A stretch of 64,000 nucleotides of DNA from Roseibium sp. (lineage in GTDB: Bacteria > Pseudomonadota > Alphaproteobacteria > Rhizobiales > Stappiaceae): contig JAEPML010000001.1 of NCBI GenBank assembly GCA_017643925.1, positions 310,001 to 374,000 on the forward strand, given 5' to 3'. The notes below the pieces were generated by a model. It made no database searches. It worked only from the letters and a program-made list of their open reading frames with translations, and was not told where the DNA came from. Within the stretch, counting starts at the first letter, position 1, and each line of letters begins with the position of its first letter. Position numbers and translations under genes: made by a program. Below, one piece after another: positions 27,328 through 37,410 of this stretch.

Positions 27328-28002
27328 ATGGCTGACATGAAACAGGAAAACGTTGCCCGCGTTATTGAATTCCTGGAAGAAAACAAAAATCGCGAAGGCG
27401 AAGTGTCCCTTAATGACGTGATGCATCTTGCTGAAGTCATGTCCGGGTCAATGCACGACTTCCTGTCGTCGGTCCAGCCGGCCGTCACGGAAGAATTGAC
27501 GTCGATCGCCCGTGAAATCTCGCGCATGAAAGAAGAAATTTCCCAATTGCGCGCGAATGACATGACCGGCAACAAGATCCCTGATGCCGGCCGCGAACTT
27601 GATGCGATTGTCGAGGCGACAGAAGACGCCACGAACACCATCATGGAAGCTGCCGAAGAAATCATGGGCGCCGATACAAGCGATGCGGAGGCCTACCAGG
27701 ACCTCGTCAGCAACAAGATGATCGGCATCTTCGAAGCCTGCACGTTCCAGGACATCACCGGTCAGCGTATTTCAAAGGTTGTCGAGACGCTTCGTTATAT
27801 CGATGAGCGCGTATCGTCCTTCATCGAGCATCTTCGCATTCCCGAGGATCTGGATGCTGCCCACAAGGAATCTGATGCTGATCGGCGCAAGCGCGAACTG
27901 ATCCTGCACGGGCCGCAGCACGATGGCGAGGGTGTTTCCCAGGACGACATCGACGCATTGCTGTTCGACGCACAGGCTGACATCGACAAATTGTTCGACT
28001 GA
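27328..28002 (+). CDS. cheZ: CheZ family phospho-CheY phosphatase
   Basis: 224 residues, mostly long helices. The catalytic motif FQDITGQRI contains D142 and Q146, the positions that in enterobacterial CheZ insert into the CheY active site and drive hydrolysis of the aspartyl phosphate. The C-terminus (VSQDDIDALLFDAQADIDKL) should be the tethered CheY-binding peptide; it closely resembles the N-terminal CheY-binding motif of FliM. AGAGG lies eight bases before ATG 27328. CheZ is less common in alphaproteobacteria than in gammas but is known there, for example in Azorhizobium. It follows cheY and ends at a terminator. Confidence 0.88.
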   Translation: MADMKQENVARVIEFLEENKNREGEVSLNDVMHLAEVMSGSMHDFLSSVQPAVTEELTSIAREISRMKEEISQLRANDMTGNKIPDAGRELDAIVEATEDATNTIMEAAEEIMGADTSDAEAYQDLVSNKMIGIFEACTFQDITGQRISKVVETLRYIDERVSSFIEHLRIPEDLDAAHKESDADRRKRELILHGPQHDGEGVSQDDIDALLFDAQADIDKLFD

Positions 28003-28028
28003 TCTGCCTGCAACACGAAATCAAAAAA

Positions 28029-28055
28029 GGGCTCTCCATCGGAGGGCCCTTTCTC
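28029..28055 (+). terminator. Terminator after cheZ
   Basis: GGGCTCTCC-ATC-GGAGGGCCC hairpin followed by TTTCTCG, 26 bases beyond the cheZ stop. The stem is flanked by AAAAAA on the left, so it may also work in the minus direction. Confidence 0.75.
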
Positions 28056-28197
28056 GTTCAGGCTTTGCCTTACCAATCGCAATCATTCCGTGGCATGACC
28101 GACGAAGCCAGGCCCGACCTTTTTCAGTCTGCAGGCCCGTTCAATGTCGCGGGTTGCGGGGCAAGCCCTGCAATGACCCTGCAGGTCTTTTCCCGCA

Positions 28198-31100
28198 TCA
28201 TTCGGCAGCAACCATGGCGTTGCGATGAGCTTTTCGCTCCCTCACCAGTGACGTCAGTCCAAGGTCATCCAGGATCGTATAAAACGCCGGCACGATGAAA
28301 ACGATCATCAGGGTCGTGCCGATCAGGCCGAAGGCAATCGACGTCACCAAAGGTATGAGGATCTGTGCCTGTGGGCTTGTTTCGAACAGAAGCGGCATCA
28401 TCCCCGCAATGGTCGTGACGGAGGTCAAAAGGATTGCCCGGAAACGGGCCTTGGCACCTATAGGTGCGATGTCGGCCACGCTGTCCATGTCCGGGGCATG
28501 CTCGTTCTTGATGAACTGGACGAGAAGAATGGAATCGTTGACGACAATCCCGGCCAGCGAAATGAAGCCCAGCATGCTCGGCAGGGCGAAGTCGATCCCC
28601 ATCAGCAGATGCCCCCAAACCGCCCCGATGAGGGCAAAGGGGATGAGCACCATGACCACCACGGGTTCCACGTAACTCCGGAACTGGAAGCTGAGGAGGA
28701 TGAAGACGAAGATCAACCCGGTCCCAAGAGCGGTTGCCATTGATGCCTGTGTCTTGGCTCCTTCCGCGTTCTGACCTTCGATGGAAGCCTGCAGACCCGG
28801 ATAAGACGCTGAGAGTTCTGGCAAAAACCGGTTCGCCGTGTCTGTCACGACTTCATTGGCATTGGCAACACCCAGCAGCACATCCCCGGTCACGGTCACA
28901 GTCGGCATGCGGTCGATCCGGTTGATGCGCGTGTAGCTCCGATCGGACAGGATGTTTGCGACCGTACCAAGCGGAACCCGGTTTCCGGAGGGCGTTTCGA
29001 CTGTAAAAAGCTCCAGGTCACCGAGGCTGTTCCGGTCCGCGATATCGAGCCGGACATCGACTTCGAAACTTTCCGATCCGACCTGCACCTCGTCGGCGGT
29101 GATGCCGTTATAGGCGCCTTTCAGCTGGTCGGCGATTTCCTTGGCGTCAAGACCGACGGCTCCGGCACCGTCTTTCAGGGACAGGGCGTGTTCGGGTTTG
29201 CCGAGGCTCAGGTCATCGGAAACATTGTAGACCCCTTCGTAGCCGTTCAACCAGGTCTGCAGTTCAGCAGATGCCCGGTCGAGAATGGCAGGGTCCGGGT
29301 GGGCGAGGCGCAATTCGATCGCGCGTCCGGCCGGACCAATGCTGGATTCGGTTATCACGATCCGGCGGACATCAAGCGTGTCAGGCATTTCGGCGCGCCA
29401 CTGCGTCAGGATCTCCTGGTTGCCCGCGGTTCGGTCCGCTCCCTCCAGGAGATCAACATTGATGGTGGCGAGGTGCGCTCCGTTGGTGCCGGCATCGCTG
29501 TTTTCATTGAACCGGACAAGAATGTTTTTCAGGAGAGACCTGCCGTCGGGATTCTGCGGCGAGAGATGCGCATTCATGCGCTCCAGGGCGGATATGGTCT
29601 CGGCCACGACGTGCCGTGTGTCCTTGAGCGTCGCGCTTGCGGGAAGCTCGATCCGTGCCTCGATCTGGTCGCCTTCGACATTGGGAAAGGCCCTGAACTT
29701 GACGATGCCGCCCGCGAACAGCGCCAGGGTGCTCAGGAAGAACATGATGCAGATCCCCAGAGCAAGATACCGGTTTCGAACCGACCAGCTTGCGCAAGGC
29801 CCGACCACATGGTCACGCACGCGGGAGACGAAGGCCTCGGCCTTGCGCGTGACCCAGTTTGGACTGTCATTTGCAGCGCCATGCGAGAGGTGATTTGGCA
29901 GGATCAGAAACGCTTCGATCAGTGAAATTGCTAGGACCAGCAGCATGACAATCGGAATGACCCTCAAGAGGTCTCCCAGGTCACCGGAAATGAAGGCCAG
30001 TGCCCCGAAGATCGCTGCCGTTGTCAGGAAGGAGGAAATCACACCCGGCGCCACCTGGATCGTGCCCTGGACGGCGGCTTCCAGCGGGGACAGTCCCTGT
30101 TGGCGCTTCGTGGCGATGTTCTCCGAAATCACGATGGCATCATCCATCATGATGCCAACGACGATCAGAAGGGCGACCATGGACAGCATGTTGATGGTCA
30201 GACCGAGCAGCGCCATGATTGCCAGGGCGCCGAGGAAGGAAACCGGCAAGCCCATGCCGATCCAGAATGCCTGGCGGCCGCCGAAGAAAATCCACATGGC
30301 CAGCACAACGAGCGCCAGGCCTTGTGCACTGTTGTCCAGCAGCATCTGCAGACGGTCCTTGAGCGCGATCGATCCGTCATTGATCAAGGTAAGCGAAATG
30401 CCGGGTGCGGTGCGCGCCTGTTCTTCCGCGATGAAGGCCTTTACCCGGTCAACGACTTCGATGAGATCGTCGCTGCGGGTCATGGAGATGTCGAGCACGG
30501 CGGCCAGTTCTCCATTGAGGCGCGTTTCAACCTCTTCATCCTCGAACCGGTCGGTGATCGTCGCGATATCGCCAAGCTTGATCTGCCCACCCTGGGCCGA
30601 AGAAGCGACGATGACAGAAGAATAGGCATCTGCGGCCAAGCGTTCGTCGGCGAAGCGCAACAGAATGGAACCGCCTTCGCTGGTGATCTCACCTGAGGGG
30701 GCATTGATGTTCTGTCGGGTCAGCGTATCGGCAATTTCGGCGAGCGTCAGGCCGAGCTCGCGCGCCGCAGCGTCGCGCACCTCGATGCGGAACTGGCGGT
30801 CTGAAAATCCGGAGACGTCCACCTGGGGAATGCCACCGAACTGCAACATCCTTTCCTTCACGGCTTCCGCATAGTTTTTCAGCTGTGGCTTGTCGGTGAT
30901 GCCGGTTATGACAACGGACGTCGCGTCGCTCAGGCGGCCGGCCTTCTCCACGACCGGGTCCTCGACACCATCGGGAAAGTCGGAAATCGCATTGATCTCC
31001 CTGTCCACATCGAGCATCAGCTGATCGATGTCCTTGCCTTCGGTGATGCGGACCGTCGCGAGCGCAAGATTTTCGCGCGCGTCGCATCTGAGTTCATCAA

Positions 31101-31323
31101 TATTCTCGATGCCGTCGAGCGCATCTTCAACGCGTCGGCAGACGGTTCTTTCCACATCCGCGGAGGTTGCACCCGGATAGGCGACGTTGATCGTGATCTC
31201 CTTGATGGGGACCTGCGGAAAGGTCTCCATCAGCAGGTTGGGAATGTTCAGCAGGCCGAGAATGATCAGCCCGGCCATCAACAGGTTGGCGGCGGTCGGA
31301 TGTTGCGCGAAGTACCGGATCAT
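28198..31323 (-). CDS. RND family efflux pump, inner-membrane permease
   Basis: 1041 residues, the usual size of an AcrB/HAE-1 permease with twelve membrane helices and two large periplasmic loops. The N-terminus MIRYFAQHPTAANLLMAGLI and the VGIMMDDAIVISENI segment in the fourth helix (the paired Asp of the proton relay) are diagnostic. As a trimer it takes substrates from periplasm or membrane and pushes them out through an adaptor and a TolC-type channel, driven by proton influx. It overlaps the adaptor gene by four bases (ATGA). No outer-membrane channel gene is adjacent, so it probably borrows a TolC encoded elsewhere. Substrate unknown. Confidence 0.95.
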   Translation of the reverse strand: MIRYFAQHPTAANLLMAGLIILGLLNIPNLLMETFPQVPIKEITINVAYPGATSADVERTVCRRVEDALDGIENIDELRCDARENLALATVRITEGKDIDQLMLDVDREINAISDFPDGVEDPVVEKAGRLSDATSVVITGITDKPQLKNYAEAVKERMLQFGGIPQVDVSGFSDRQFRIEVRDAAARELGLTLAEIADTLTRQNINAPSGEITSEGGSILLRFADERLAADAYSSVIVASSAQGGQIKLGDIATITDRFEDEEVETRLNGELAAVLDISMTRSDDLIEVVDRVKAFIAEEQARTAPGISLTLINDGSIALKDRLQMLLDNSAQGLALVVLAMWIFFGGRQAFWIGMGLPVSFLGALAIMALLGLTINMLSMVALLIVVGIMMDDAIVISENIATKRQQGLSPLEAAVQGTIQVAPGVISSFLTTAAIFGALAFISGDLGDLLRVIPIVMLLVLAISLIEAFLILPNHLSHGAANDSPNWVTRKAEAFVSRVRDHVVGPCASWSVRNRYLALGICIMFFLSTLALFAGGIVKFRAFPNVEGDQIEARIELPASATLKDTRHVVAETISALERMNAHLSPQNPDGRSLLKNILVRFNENSDAGTNGAHLATINVDLLEGADRTAGNQEILTQWRAEMPDTLDVRRIVITESSIGPAGRAIELRLAHPDPAILDRASAELQTWLNGYEGVYNVSDDLSLGKPEHALSLKDGAGAVGLDAKEIADQLKGAYNGITADEVQVGSESFEVDVRLDIADRNSLGDLELFTVETPSGNRVPLGTVANILSDRSYTRINRIDRMPTVTVTGDVLLGVANANEVVTDTANRFLPELSASYPGLQASIEGQNAEGAKTQASMATALGTGLIFVFILLSFQFRSYVEPVVVMVLIPFALIGAVWGHLLMGIDFALPSMLGFISLAGIVVNDSILLVQFIKNEHAPDMDSVADIAPIGAKARFRAILLTSVTTIAGMMPLLFETSPQAQILIPLVTSIAFGLIGTTLMIVFIVPAFYTILDDLGLTSLVRERKAHRNAMVAAE

Positions 31324-32693
31324 TGGGCCGCGCTTTCCGTTGCTGCAGCCGCACCGGCGGCACGCTTCAGGCTCTCGACGGCGGCCTGGTCCTCGACGGG
31401 TTTCAACAACATGCCATCTATGACGGGGGACACGTCGCTGATGATGACTTGTGTTCCGTCCGGCAGCGGTGACTTGAGAACGACAATGTCACCGAAGCGA
31501 TAGGCCAGTTCGACATCCGCGTAGGAAAGCCGGTTCTCTGACGTCACGGTCATGATCTTGCCGTTTGCGACGGCGTTGCGCGGCAGGATCGTCTGTCCCG
31601 GCAGCGGAGCGCCTGACAGTTCCACTTCGGTGAACATGCCCTTCACGAGCGGGGGCTTTACCCCGGGGCGGAGCGTGTCATAGGGATTGTCGACGGACAC
31701 AATCAGACCAACCGACCGCGTATCGGGATCGACGGTATCGCTGACGCGTTTCAATCGCGCGTCCCAGGTTGCGGCGTCGCCAACTGACCCGACCCGAACG
31801 ATGGCAGACAACCTGTTGAGTTCCCGGCGCGCCCGCATGATGCCTTCTTCGGTATCAAGCTGTCCTGGAAAAGCCAGGTTTGCAAACCCTGACATGTTGG
31901 CGGGGCTGATCTGAACATCGATGTCGGCCGCATCGATGCCATCCAGTTCACCGATCGTGCTGCCGGAGGAAACGAACTGATCGATTTCGACATTCACCTC
32001 CGACACGCGCGCGTCGAAGGGGGCACGGATCGTGGTGCGTTCAAGATTGAGCTGGGCGGTCTGAAGGCGAACCTCGTTCTTGCGCTTGGCCTGTTCGAGG
32101 GCCTTGCGCTGGACCGGGTTGAGGGCAATCTCGTTTTCAAGATCCTGGACGTCCGACCTTTGCTGCAAGACAACCGCTTCCTGGTCTTCCACCCGCTGGT
32201 TGGAGCTCACGTTCCGTTTGAGCAATTCCTTCTGGCGTTCCAGCTCTCGTTGCTCCAGCTCCAGAACAGCTTTCGAGATTTCCAGAGACTTCTTTTGGGT
32301 TTCCAGCGTTACCGCGAGTTCTTCAAGATCGACCTGCGCGCTGGCAATGTCCGTTTCGGCTTCGGCGATCTCCAGTTCGTAGTCTTCTGGCGACAGCTTG
32401 ATGATCACATCGCCTTCTTCGATGAAATCTCCACGCTTGAAATTCGGGTTGATGTAGATCACCCGGCCGGAGACCTGTGCAATGGCATCTAGGGTTCGGG
32501 AAGGCTCGACCGTACCGTAACCGATCACGCGCGGGATGAACGTCTGCGGGGAAGACGTGACGACCCTCACAGTTGTGGCGGTCTCGGCGATTTCCGTCCG
32601 TTCGGGAGCGTTCTTGCCGCTGACTGCGAAATAGACAAGGGCAGCGCCAATGGCAATTGGCGGCACGATCATGACTTTTTTCAAAAGCGACAC
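31320..32693 (-). CDS. RND efflux periplasmic adaptor (HlyD/MFP family)
   Basis: About 457 residues. An N-terminal membrane anchor (MIVPPIAIGAALVYFAV) is followed by a split lipoyl domain (IAQVSGRVIYINPNFKRGDF and the RAPFDARVSEV half), a long alpha-helical hairpin with coiled-coil character (about 110-220) and beta-barrel and membrane-proximal domains. It bridges the RND permease to an outer-membrane channel. The start is taken as GTG 32693 because GGAGAG lies six bases upstream; the frame is open to a TTG at 32717. First gene of the efflux operon, driven from the operator region shared with the TetR gene. Confidence 0.93.
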   Translation of the reverse strand: MSLLKKVMIVPPIAIGAALVYFAVSGKNAPERTEIAETATTVRVVTSSPQTFIPRVIGYGTVEPSRTLDAIAQVSGRVIYINPNFKRGDFIEEGDVIIKLSPEDYELEIAEAETDIASAQVDLEELAVTLETQKKSLEISKAVLELEQRELERQKELLKRNVSSNQRVEDQEAVVLQQRSDVQDLENEIALNPVQRKALEQAKRKNEVRLQTAQLNLERTTIRAPFDARVSEVNVEIDQFVSSGSTIGELDGIDAADIDVQISPANMSGFANLAFPGQLDTEEGIMRARRELNRLSAIVRVGSVGDAATWDARLKRVSDTVDPDTRSVGLIVSVDNPYDTLRPGVKPPLVKGMFTEVELSGAPLPGQTILPRNAVANGKIMTVTSENRLSYADVELAYRFGDIVVLKSPLPDGTQVIISDVSPVIDGMLLKPVEDQAAVESLKRAAGAAAATESAAQ

Positions 32694-32788
32694 GTTTTGC
32701 TCTCCGGTCGTTGGCAAGCGTCTGGGAAACTTTTTCTTGTCCGATTCCAGGACAGAGCTTTGACCTGGAACAATGCGCGACGATCTTA

Positions 32789-32808
32789 TTGTAAGTAGTC
32801 ACTTGCAA
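32789..32808. promoter_or_regulatory. TetR operator, copy 1 (imperfect palindrome)
   Basis: TTGTAAGTAGTCACTTGCAA, a 20-base imperfect inverted repeat whose right half (TCACTTGCAA) is identical to that of the perfect copy 39 bases away. It lies closer to the efflux adaptor gene and probably controls that promoter. Confidence 0.75.
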
Positions 32809-32827
32809 TACATGAGCGTGCTTTATT

Positions 32828-32847
32828 TTGCAAGTGATCACTTGCAA
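32828..32847. promoter_or_regulatory. TetR operator, copy 2 (perfect palindrome)
   Basis: TTGCAAGTGATCACTTGCAA is a perfect 20-base palindrome in the divergent region between the efflux operon and the TetR gene. Length and symmetry are typical of TetR operators. Copies 39 bases apart would let the repressor shut both divergent promoters and autoregulate. Confidence 0.8.
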
Positions 32848-32929
32848 TAAGGAAGGCAATCGCCTTGAATGGAGACGATGGCTGACCGGTGGGACGGAAG
32901 GGCAACAGCAATCAGCAGGACAGGTTCGG

Positions 32930-33490
32930 ATGCCGAAAAGCATTGACGTCGAAAGTGTTTACGTCGCGACCACACAGGTTTTTTGTGAAAGGGGTTTTGG
33001 TGGAACCACCACCAAGGAGATCGCGGATCGGGCCGGGATCAACGAAGTGACGTTGTTTCGCCGCTTCGGCACCAAGGTTGCCCTGGTGGAGGCCGCAATC
33101 ACGGAGATCCTGTCAAAAGCCCCTTTCGCCCAGTTTCCGCCCACGGACGACGTCCGGCAGGATCTGGTGAACGTGGTGAGGTCGTTCCTGGAAACCCATG
33201 GCGAGTTCGGTGGCCTGGTGATGACGCTGATTGCGCAGGTAACCCACTATCCGGAGCTGCAGGGTGCTGCCCGGGCGCTCATTCCAAACATGCAGGCTGT
33301 CGCCGGCATCATAGCTTCGCACCAGGAGAAGGGTCGGATCAGGGAGGGTAATCCGGATCAGTTTGCACTCAAGCTGATCGCCCCTCTTGCCGTTGCCGGC
33401 TTCATGGAAGTCGCAAAGCTGGCACCGGAGGAGTTTGACTTCGATGCCGACGACCACGTGGAGCTGTTTTTGAAAGGCCATGGCGCCTGA
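32930..33490 (+). CDS. TetR family transcriptional repressor
   Basis: 186 residues. The N-terminal helix-turn-helix is clear (VATTQVFCERGFGGTTTKEI then AGINEVTLFRRFGTK), followed by an all-helical ligand-binding domain. It should repress the divergent RND efflux operon and itself through the two palindromes upstream, releasing DNA when it binds a pump substrate. ATG 32930 gives the normal TetR length and a normal distance to the helix-turn-helix; the open frame extends back to 32828 but that part overlaps operator copy 2. Confidence 0.92.
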   Translation: MPKSIDVESVYVATTQVFCERGFGGTTTKEIADRAGINEVTLFRRFGTKVALVEAAITEILSKAPFAQFPPTDDVRQDLVNVVRSFLETHGEFGGLVMTLIAQVTHYPELQGAARALIPNMQAVAGIIASHQEKGRIREGNPDQFALKLIAPLAVAGFMEVAKLAPEEFDFDADDHVELFLKGHGA

Positions 33491-33552
33491 GGCGTGACCA
33501 ATCAATGTCCGGAATTCCCGGCAGGCTTATGCAGCAGCGGAACTTGTGCCGG

Positions 33553-34428
33553 TTACCACCACAAACGCGGCAGGGCAGCGCGGGCACGCAGACCTTCTTC
33601 GGTCAGGCGCCGGCGGATCAGGTGTTCTTCCGGGTCTTCGCTCGGTCCGAAGTCAGACGCGTGAATGCCGGCAGTTATGAAGAGGACATCGATGTCCTGC
33701 GAAACAGCTCCGCGGATATCGGTTGGAAGGCCGTCACCGATGGCCAGCACATCCTCTTTCGGGACCGGTGTCCCCGCGAGCTTTGCAAGGCGTTCCAGCG
33801 CCGCGTCATAGATCGGGGCATGCGGCTTGCCGAGGATGGCAACCTCACCGCCGAGATCCTCGTATAGGCGCGCCAGGGCACCGGCACACCAGACGAGCTT
33901 GTCGCCGCGTTCAACCACGATATCGGGATTGGCGCAGATCATCGGCAACTTGCGCTCGGCAAGTTTCTGGAGGCGATCGCGATAATCGTCGGGCGTTTCG
34001 GTCTCGTCGTCGGCGAGGCCGGTACAGCTGATGGCTTCCGCCTCGTCGTCATTGGAGGTGAAGGTTGCTTCCAGGTTCCAGTAAAGCGGCTGATCCCGGT
34101 TGGGCCCGATATGCAAAAGGGTCTTGCTGCCCTGAGCTTCCAGGATGGCTCGCGTCACGTCACCGGAAGTGACGATGTCATCATAGGCCTCTTCCGGAAC
34201 ACCAAGGCTGGCAAGCATTTCGCCGACCTGTTTGGCCGGGCGCGGTGCATTGGTGATCAGGACGACCTTGCCACCCGTTTCTTCCCTGTAGGTTCGAAGG
34301 GCTTTGTGAGCATCCTCGAAGGCTGCTACACCGTTGTGAAGAACACCCCAGACATCACACAGGATACCCTTGTAGGAAGGGGCGAGGGCGCGGAGCCCGT
34401 CAACAAGAAGCGGTGCAGAAACGGTCAT
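33553..34428 (-). CDS. HAD superfamily class IIA phosphatase
   Basis: 291 residues. The nucleophile motif CDVWGVLHNG (DxWG), the second motif VVLITNAPRP and the late AILGKPHAP plus AIGDGLPTDI motif with the Asp pair for magnesium are all present. This is the alphaproteobacterial HAD-IIA group annotated as TIGR01459-like; relatives dephosphorylate small phosphate esters such as phosphoglycolate or nucleotides. The natural substrate is unknown. Divergent from mutL with 113 bases between starts. Confidence 0.88.
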   Translation of the reverse strand: MTVSAPLLVDGLRALAPSYKGILCDVWGVLHNGVAAFEDAHKALRTYREETGGKVVLITNAPRPAKQVGEMLASLGVPEEAYDDIVTSGDVTRAILEAQGSKTLLHIGPNRDQPLYWNLEATFTSNDDEAEAISCTGLADDETETPDDYRDRLQKLAERKLPMICANPDIVVERGDKLVWCAGALARLYEDLGGEVAILGKPHAPIYDAALERLAKLAGTPVPKEDVLAIGDGLPTDIRGAVSQDIDVLFITAGIHASDFGPSEDPEEHLIRRRLTEEGLRARAALPRLWW

Positions 34429-34541
34429 GGCGGGTCACTCGAATTGCGATTGGTCTGGTAATCTTGGCAAAGAATCGGGTCAAACTCGGCGCGGAACATA
34501 TAGGAACATGACGCGGTGCGAAACCGAGTAGAAGGAGTTTC

Positions 34542-36434
34542 ATGCAGGTCAGGCAACTTGGCGAAAGGATCATCAACCAGATTGCCGCTGGCGAAGTCAT
34601 TGAAAGACCGGCAAGCGTCATCAAGGAACTGGTTGAAAACGCGGTCGATTCCGGTGCGAAAAACATCGAAATTGTCACCGCCGCCGGTGGCAAGACACTC
34701 ATGCGTGTGTCTGACGATGGTGCTGGAATGCGGCAGCAGGATCTGCAGTTGGCCATCCGCCGTCATTGCACATCCAAGATTTCAGATGACGACCTGTTCG
34801 ACATTCGAACGCTCGGTTTCAGAGGCGAGGCCTTGCCGTCCATCGGATCGGTGGCTAGGCTCGCGATCCAGACCCACCACGCGGAGGAGGATCACGCCTG
34901 GGCGATCGCAGTGGATGGCGGACGTGAACAGCCGATTGTGCCTGCTGCCCGCAACAGGGGAACCCAGGTCGAGGTCCGGGATCTGTTCTTTGCAACGCCG
35001 GCTCGCCTCAAATTCCTGAAATCCGACCGGGCCGAAGCTGCCGCAATCACGGAAATCGTCAAGCGGATCGCGCTCGCCTATCCTGAGATCGGGTTTTCTC
35101 TTTCCGGTGCAGACCGGCAACCACAGAATTGGCCCGCGGCACGCGGGGGTGAGCCGGAGCTTGCCAGGATTGCCCAGATTCTCGGTCAGGATTTCGTCGA
35201 CAACGCCATGGAAATTGACGCCGAACGCGAAGGTGTCCGTCTTTCGGGTTTTGCCGGTTTGCCAACCCATCATCGCGGCAACGCCCAGCATCAGTTTTTC
35301 TTCGTCAATGGCCGACCGGTGAAGGACAAGCTTCTGCTGTCCGGTTTGCGCGGAGCCTATGCGGATGTGCTCGCCCGCGACAGACATCCCGTTGTCGTGC
35401 TGTTCATCGACCTGGACCCAACCCAGGTTGACGTGAATGTTCATCCCGCGAAGGCAGATGTCCGCTTTCGTGATGGTCAGCTGGTGCGAGGCCTCTTGGT
35501 CGGTGCCATCAGGCACGCGCTTGTGCAGGCCGGGCATCGGTCCTCTACCTCGAATGCGGCCGTTGCGTTCGATGCATTGCGTGGGCAGGGGAATGGGTTT
35601 CGACCCGGAGCGCCGGGCGCCGGGCCGGTGACGGGCAACGCGGCAGGTTACGCGCAACGAGGCGGTCAGGTGTCCTATGAGCCGCGCTGGCAACCCGATG
35701 CCTTCAGCCCGCTGGAAACGGCCGGGCCTGTCTCGCATGGCTTTTCGGAACAGCCTCAGGCACCGGTCCATCAACAGGCCGGGTTCACGGATTTCAGCGC
35801 CCCTTCAGCGGACGCCCGGGCGCATGAGGCCCCGGTTGAGGCGGAAAAGACCTTTTTGCCCCTCGGAGCAGCGCGTGCACAGGTGCACGAGACCTACATC
35901 ATCGCGCAGACCGGGGATGGTGTTGTCATCGTGGACCAACATGCCGCCCATGAGCGCCTTGTCTATGAACGCCTCAAGGAAGCGCTTGCGAAAAAAGATG
36001 TCGCACGGCAGATCCTGCTGATCCCGGAGGTCGTTGAACTGCCCGAGGAAGATGCTTCCCGCCTGGCTGAACGCGCCGAAGACCTTGAAAAGGTAGGGCT
36101 TTGCCTCGAGGCCTTTGGACCCGGTGCAATCGCTGTCCGCGAAACACCGGCAATCCTGGGGGATATGGACATCAAGGGCATGATCCATAACCTGGCTGAT
36201 GAGCTGGCGGAATGGGACACAGCCGACGGCCTGAAGGAAAAGCTTGACCATGTTGCTGCCACCATGGCGTGCCATGGCTCCGTCCGCGCTGGTCGCAGGA
36301 TGCGCCCTGAGGAAATGGACGCGTTGCTGCGCGACATGGAAGCCACACCGCTTTCGGGTCAGTGCAATCATGGACGCCCGACCTGGGTTGAACTGAAATT
36401 GACGGATATTGAAAAGCTATTCGGTCGCAAATAG
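34542..36434 (+). CDS. mutL: DNA mismatch repair protein MutL
   Basis: 630 residues. The N-terminal GHKL ATPase carries [28 protein letters not shown] and [13 protein letters not shown] variable linker (about 340-450) leads to the C-terminal dimerisation domain, which contains D465[11 protein letters not shown], the DQHA(x)2E(x)4E endonuclease motif, and also ACHGSVRAG and CNHGRP. So this MutL should nick the daughter strand itself, as expected in bacteria without MutH. A strong GAAGGAG lies just before the ATG. It is followed 65 bases later by an alpha/beta hydrolase. Confidence 0.97.
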   Translation: MQVRQLGERIINQIAAGEVIERPASVIKELVENAVDSGAKNIEIVTAAGGKTLMRVSDDGAGMRQQDLQLAIRRHCTSKISDDDLFDIRTLGFRGEALPSIGSVARLAIQTHHAEEDHAWAIAVDGGREQPIVPAARNRGTQVEVRDLFFATPARLKFLKSDRAEAAAITEIVKRIALAYPEIGFSLSGADRQPQNWPAARGGEPELARIAQILGQDFVDNAMEIDAEREGVRLSGFAGLPTHHRGNAQHQFFFVNGRPVKDKLLLSGLRGAYADVLARDRHPVVVLFIDLDPTQVDVNVHPAKADVRFRDGQLVRGLLVGAIRHALVQAGHRSSTSNAAVAFDALRGQGNGFRPGAPGAGPVTGNAAGYAQRGGQVSYEPRWQPDAFSPLETAGPVSHGFSEQPQAPVHQQAGFTDFSAPSADARAHEAPVEAEKTFLPLGAARAQVHETYIIAQTGDGVVIVDQHAAHERLVYERLKEALAKKDVARQILLIPEVVELPEEDASRLAERAEDLEKVGLCLEAFGPGAIAVRETPAILGDMDIKGMIHNLADELAEWDTADGLKEKLDHVAATMACHGSVRAGRRMRPEEMDALLRDMEATPLSGQCNHGRPTWVELKLTDIEKLFGRK

Positions 36435-36499
36435 GCCATGAGCCTGATCTGCCAAAAGATACAGGCCGTATCCTGTGCACCGGCAATGCGGAGATTTGA

Positions 36500-37369
36500 A
36501 TGAACAACGCCGAAGCAAATCAGGCGGGGACGATATCGGGGCAGTCCGGAGGGATCCGGAAAAAAGTGACACGCCTGGTTGGCGGTCTCATCGTTGGTTT
36601 TGCCGTCGCCTATACGATCGCGGCGGGTTACATGTATTTGAACCAGCGCAGCTTTATTTTCGTGCCGAGCGGAGAACTGGCCACACCCTTGGAAAAGGGG
36701 CTGGAAAACGTATCGGTTGAAAATGTCCAGATGGCCGACGGGACCAGTGTCGTCGTCTGGTCGGCCGAGGCGGTGGAACCTGGAGCGCCGACGGTCCTTT
36801 ATTTCCACGGAAACTCCGGCAATCTCTCAACGCGCTGGAAGCGGTTCAAGCAGATACTGGACAGCGGCTACGGCCTCTATGCGCCGGGTTACAGGGGCTA
36901 CGCGGGAAGTGAAGGCAGTCCCAGTGAAGCGGCGCTTGTTGCAGACGCATTGGAGCATTTTGACCGGCTGGCCGACAGCGGCGCCGAGATCATTGTTCAT
37001 GGCGAAAGTCTGGGTTCGGGCGTTGCAACTGCGGTTGCGGCACAGCGAGCAGATGCCGGATTGCTTGTGCTGGAAGCGCCCTACACCGCGCTCGTCGACA
37101 TGGCCTCCGCCCAGTATCCCTGGTTGCCGGTGGATTTTCTGATGAAGGACAAGATGCTGACGCGGGAACGTTTGCCCAGTGTAACGGCGCCGGTGTTGAT
37201 CCTGCATGGCACCGAGGACTGGGTCATTCCCGTCGAACACGGTCGCAGACTTTTTGAGATCGCCAATGATCCCAAGGAACTTGTCATTGTTGAAGGTATC
37301 GGCCACAGCGACCTTTGGAAGAACGGCCTCTGGACGGCGGTACAGGACCTGTGGGCGAAGGGCCGATAG
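36500..37369 (+). CDS. Membrane-anchored alpha/beta hydrolase
   Basis: 289 residues. One N-terminal membrane helix (LVGGLIVGFAVAYTIAAGYMYL) then a hydrolase fold of the BEM46/ABHD13-like type: oxyanion region YFHGNSGNLSTRW, nucleophile elbow HGESLGSGVA (GxSxG), acid in HGTEDWVIP and His in IGHSDLWK. Probably a serine hydrolase acting on the periplasmic face of the inner membrane; substrate unknown. Co-directional with mutL and ends at a bidirectional terminator. Confidence 0.85.
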   Translation: MNNAEANQAGTISGQSGGIRKKVTRLVGGLIVGFAVAYTIAAGYMYLNQRSFIFVPSGELATPLEKGLENVSVENVQMADGTSVVVWSAEAVEPGAPTVLYFHGNSGNLSTRWKRFKQILDSGYGLYAPGYRGYAGSEGSPSEAALVADALEHFDRLADSGAEIIVHGESLGSGVATAVAAQRADAGLLVLEAPYTALVDMASAQYPWLPVDFLMKDKMLTRERLPSVTAPVLILHGTEDWVIPVEHGRRLFEIANDPKELVIVEGIGHSDLWKNGLWTAVQDLWAKGR

Positions 37370-37410
37370 CGGCGGCGGACAATTGTCCGGTCGTCAGAGC
37401 GAAAAAAGAA

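Noticed and set aside
34782..35774. 330-codon minus-strand frame opposite mutL
   Set aside because: Shadow of mutL; no domain signature and no ribosome-binding site.
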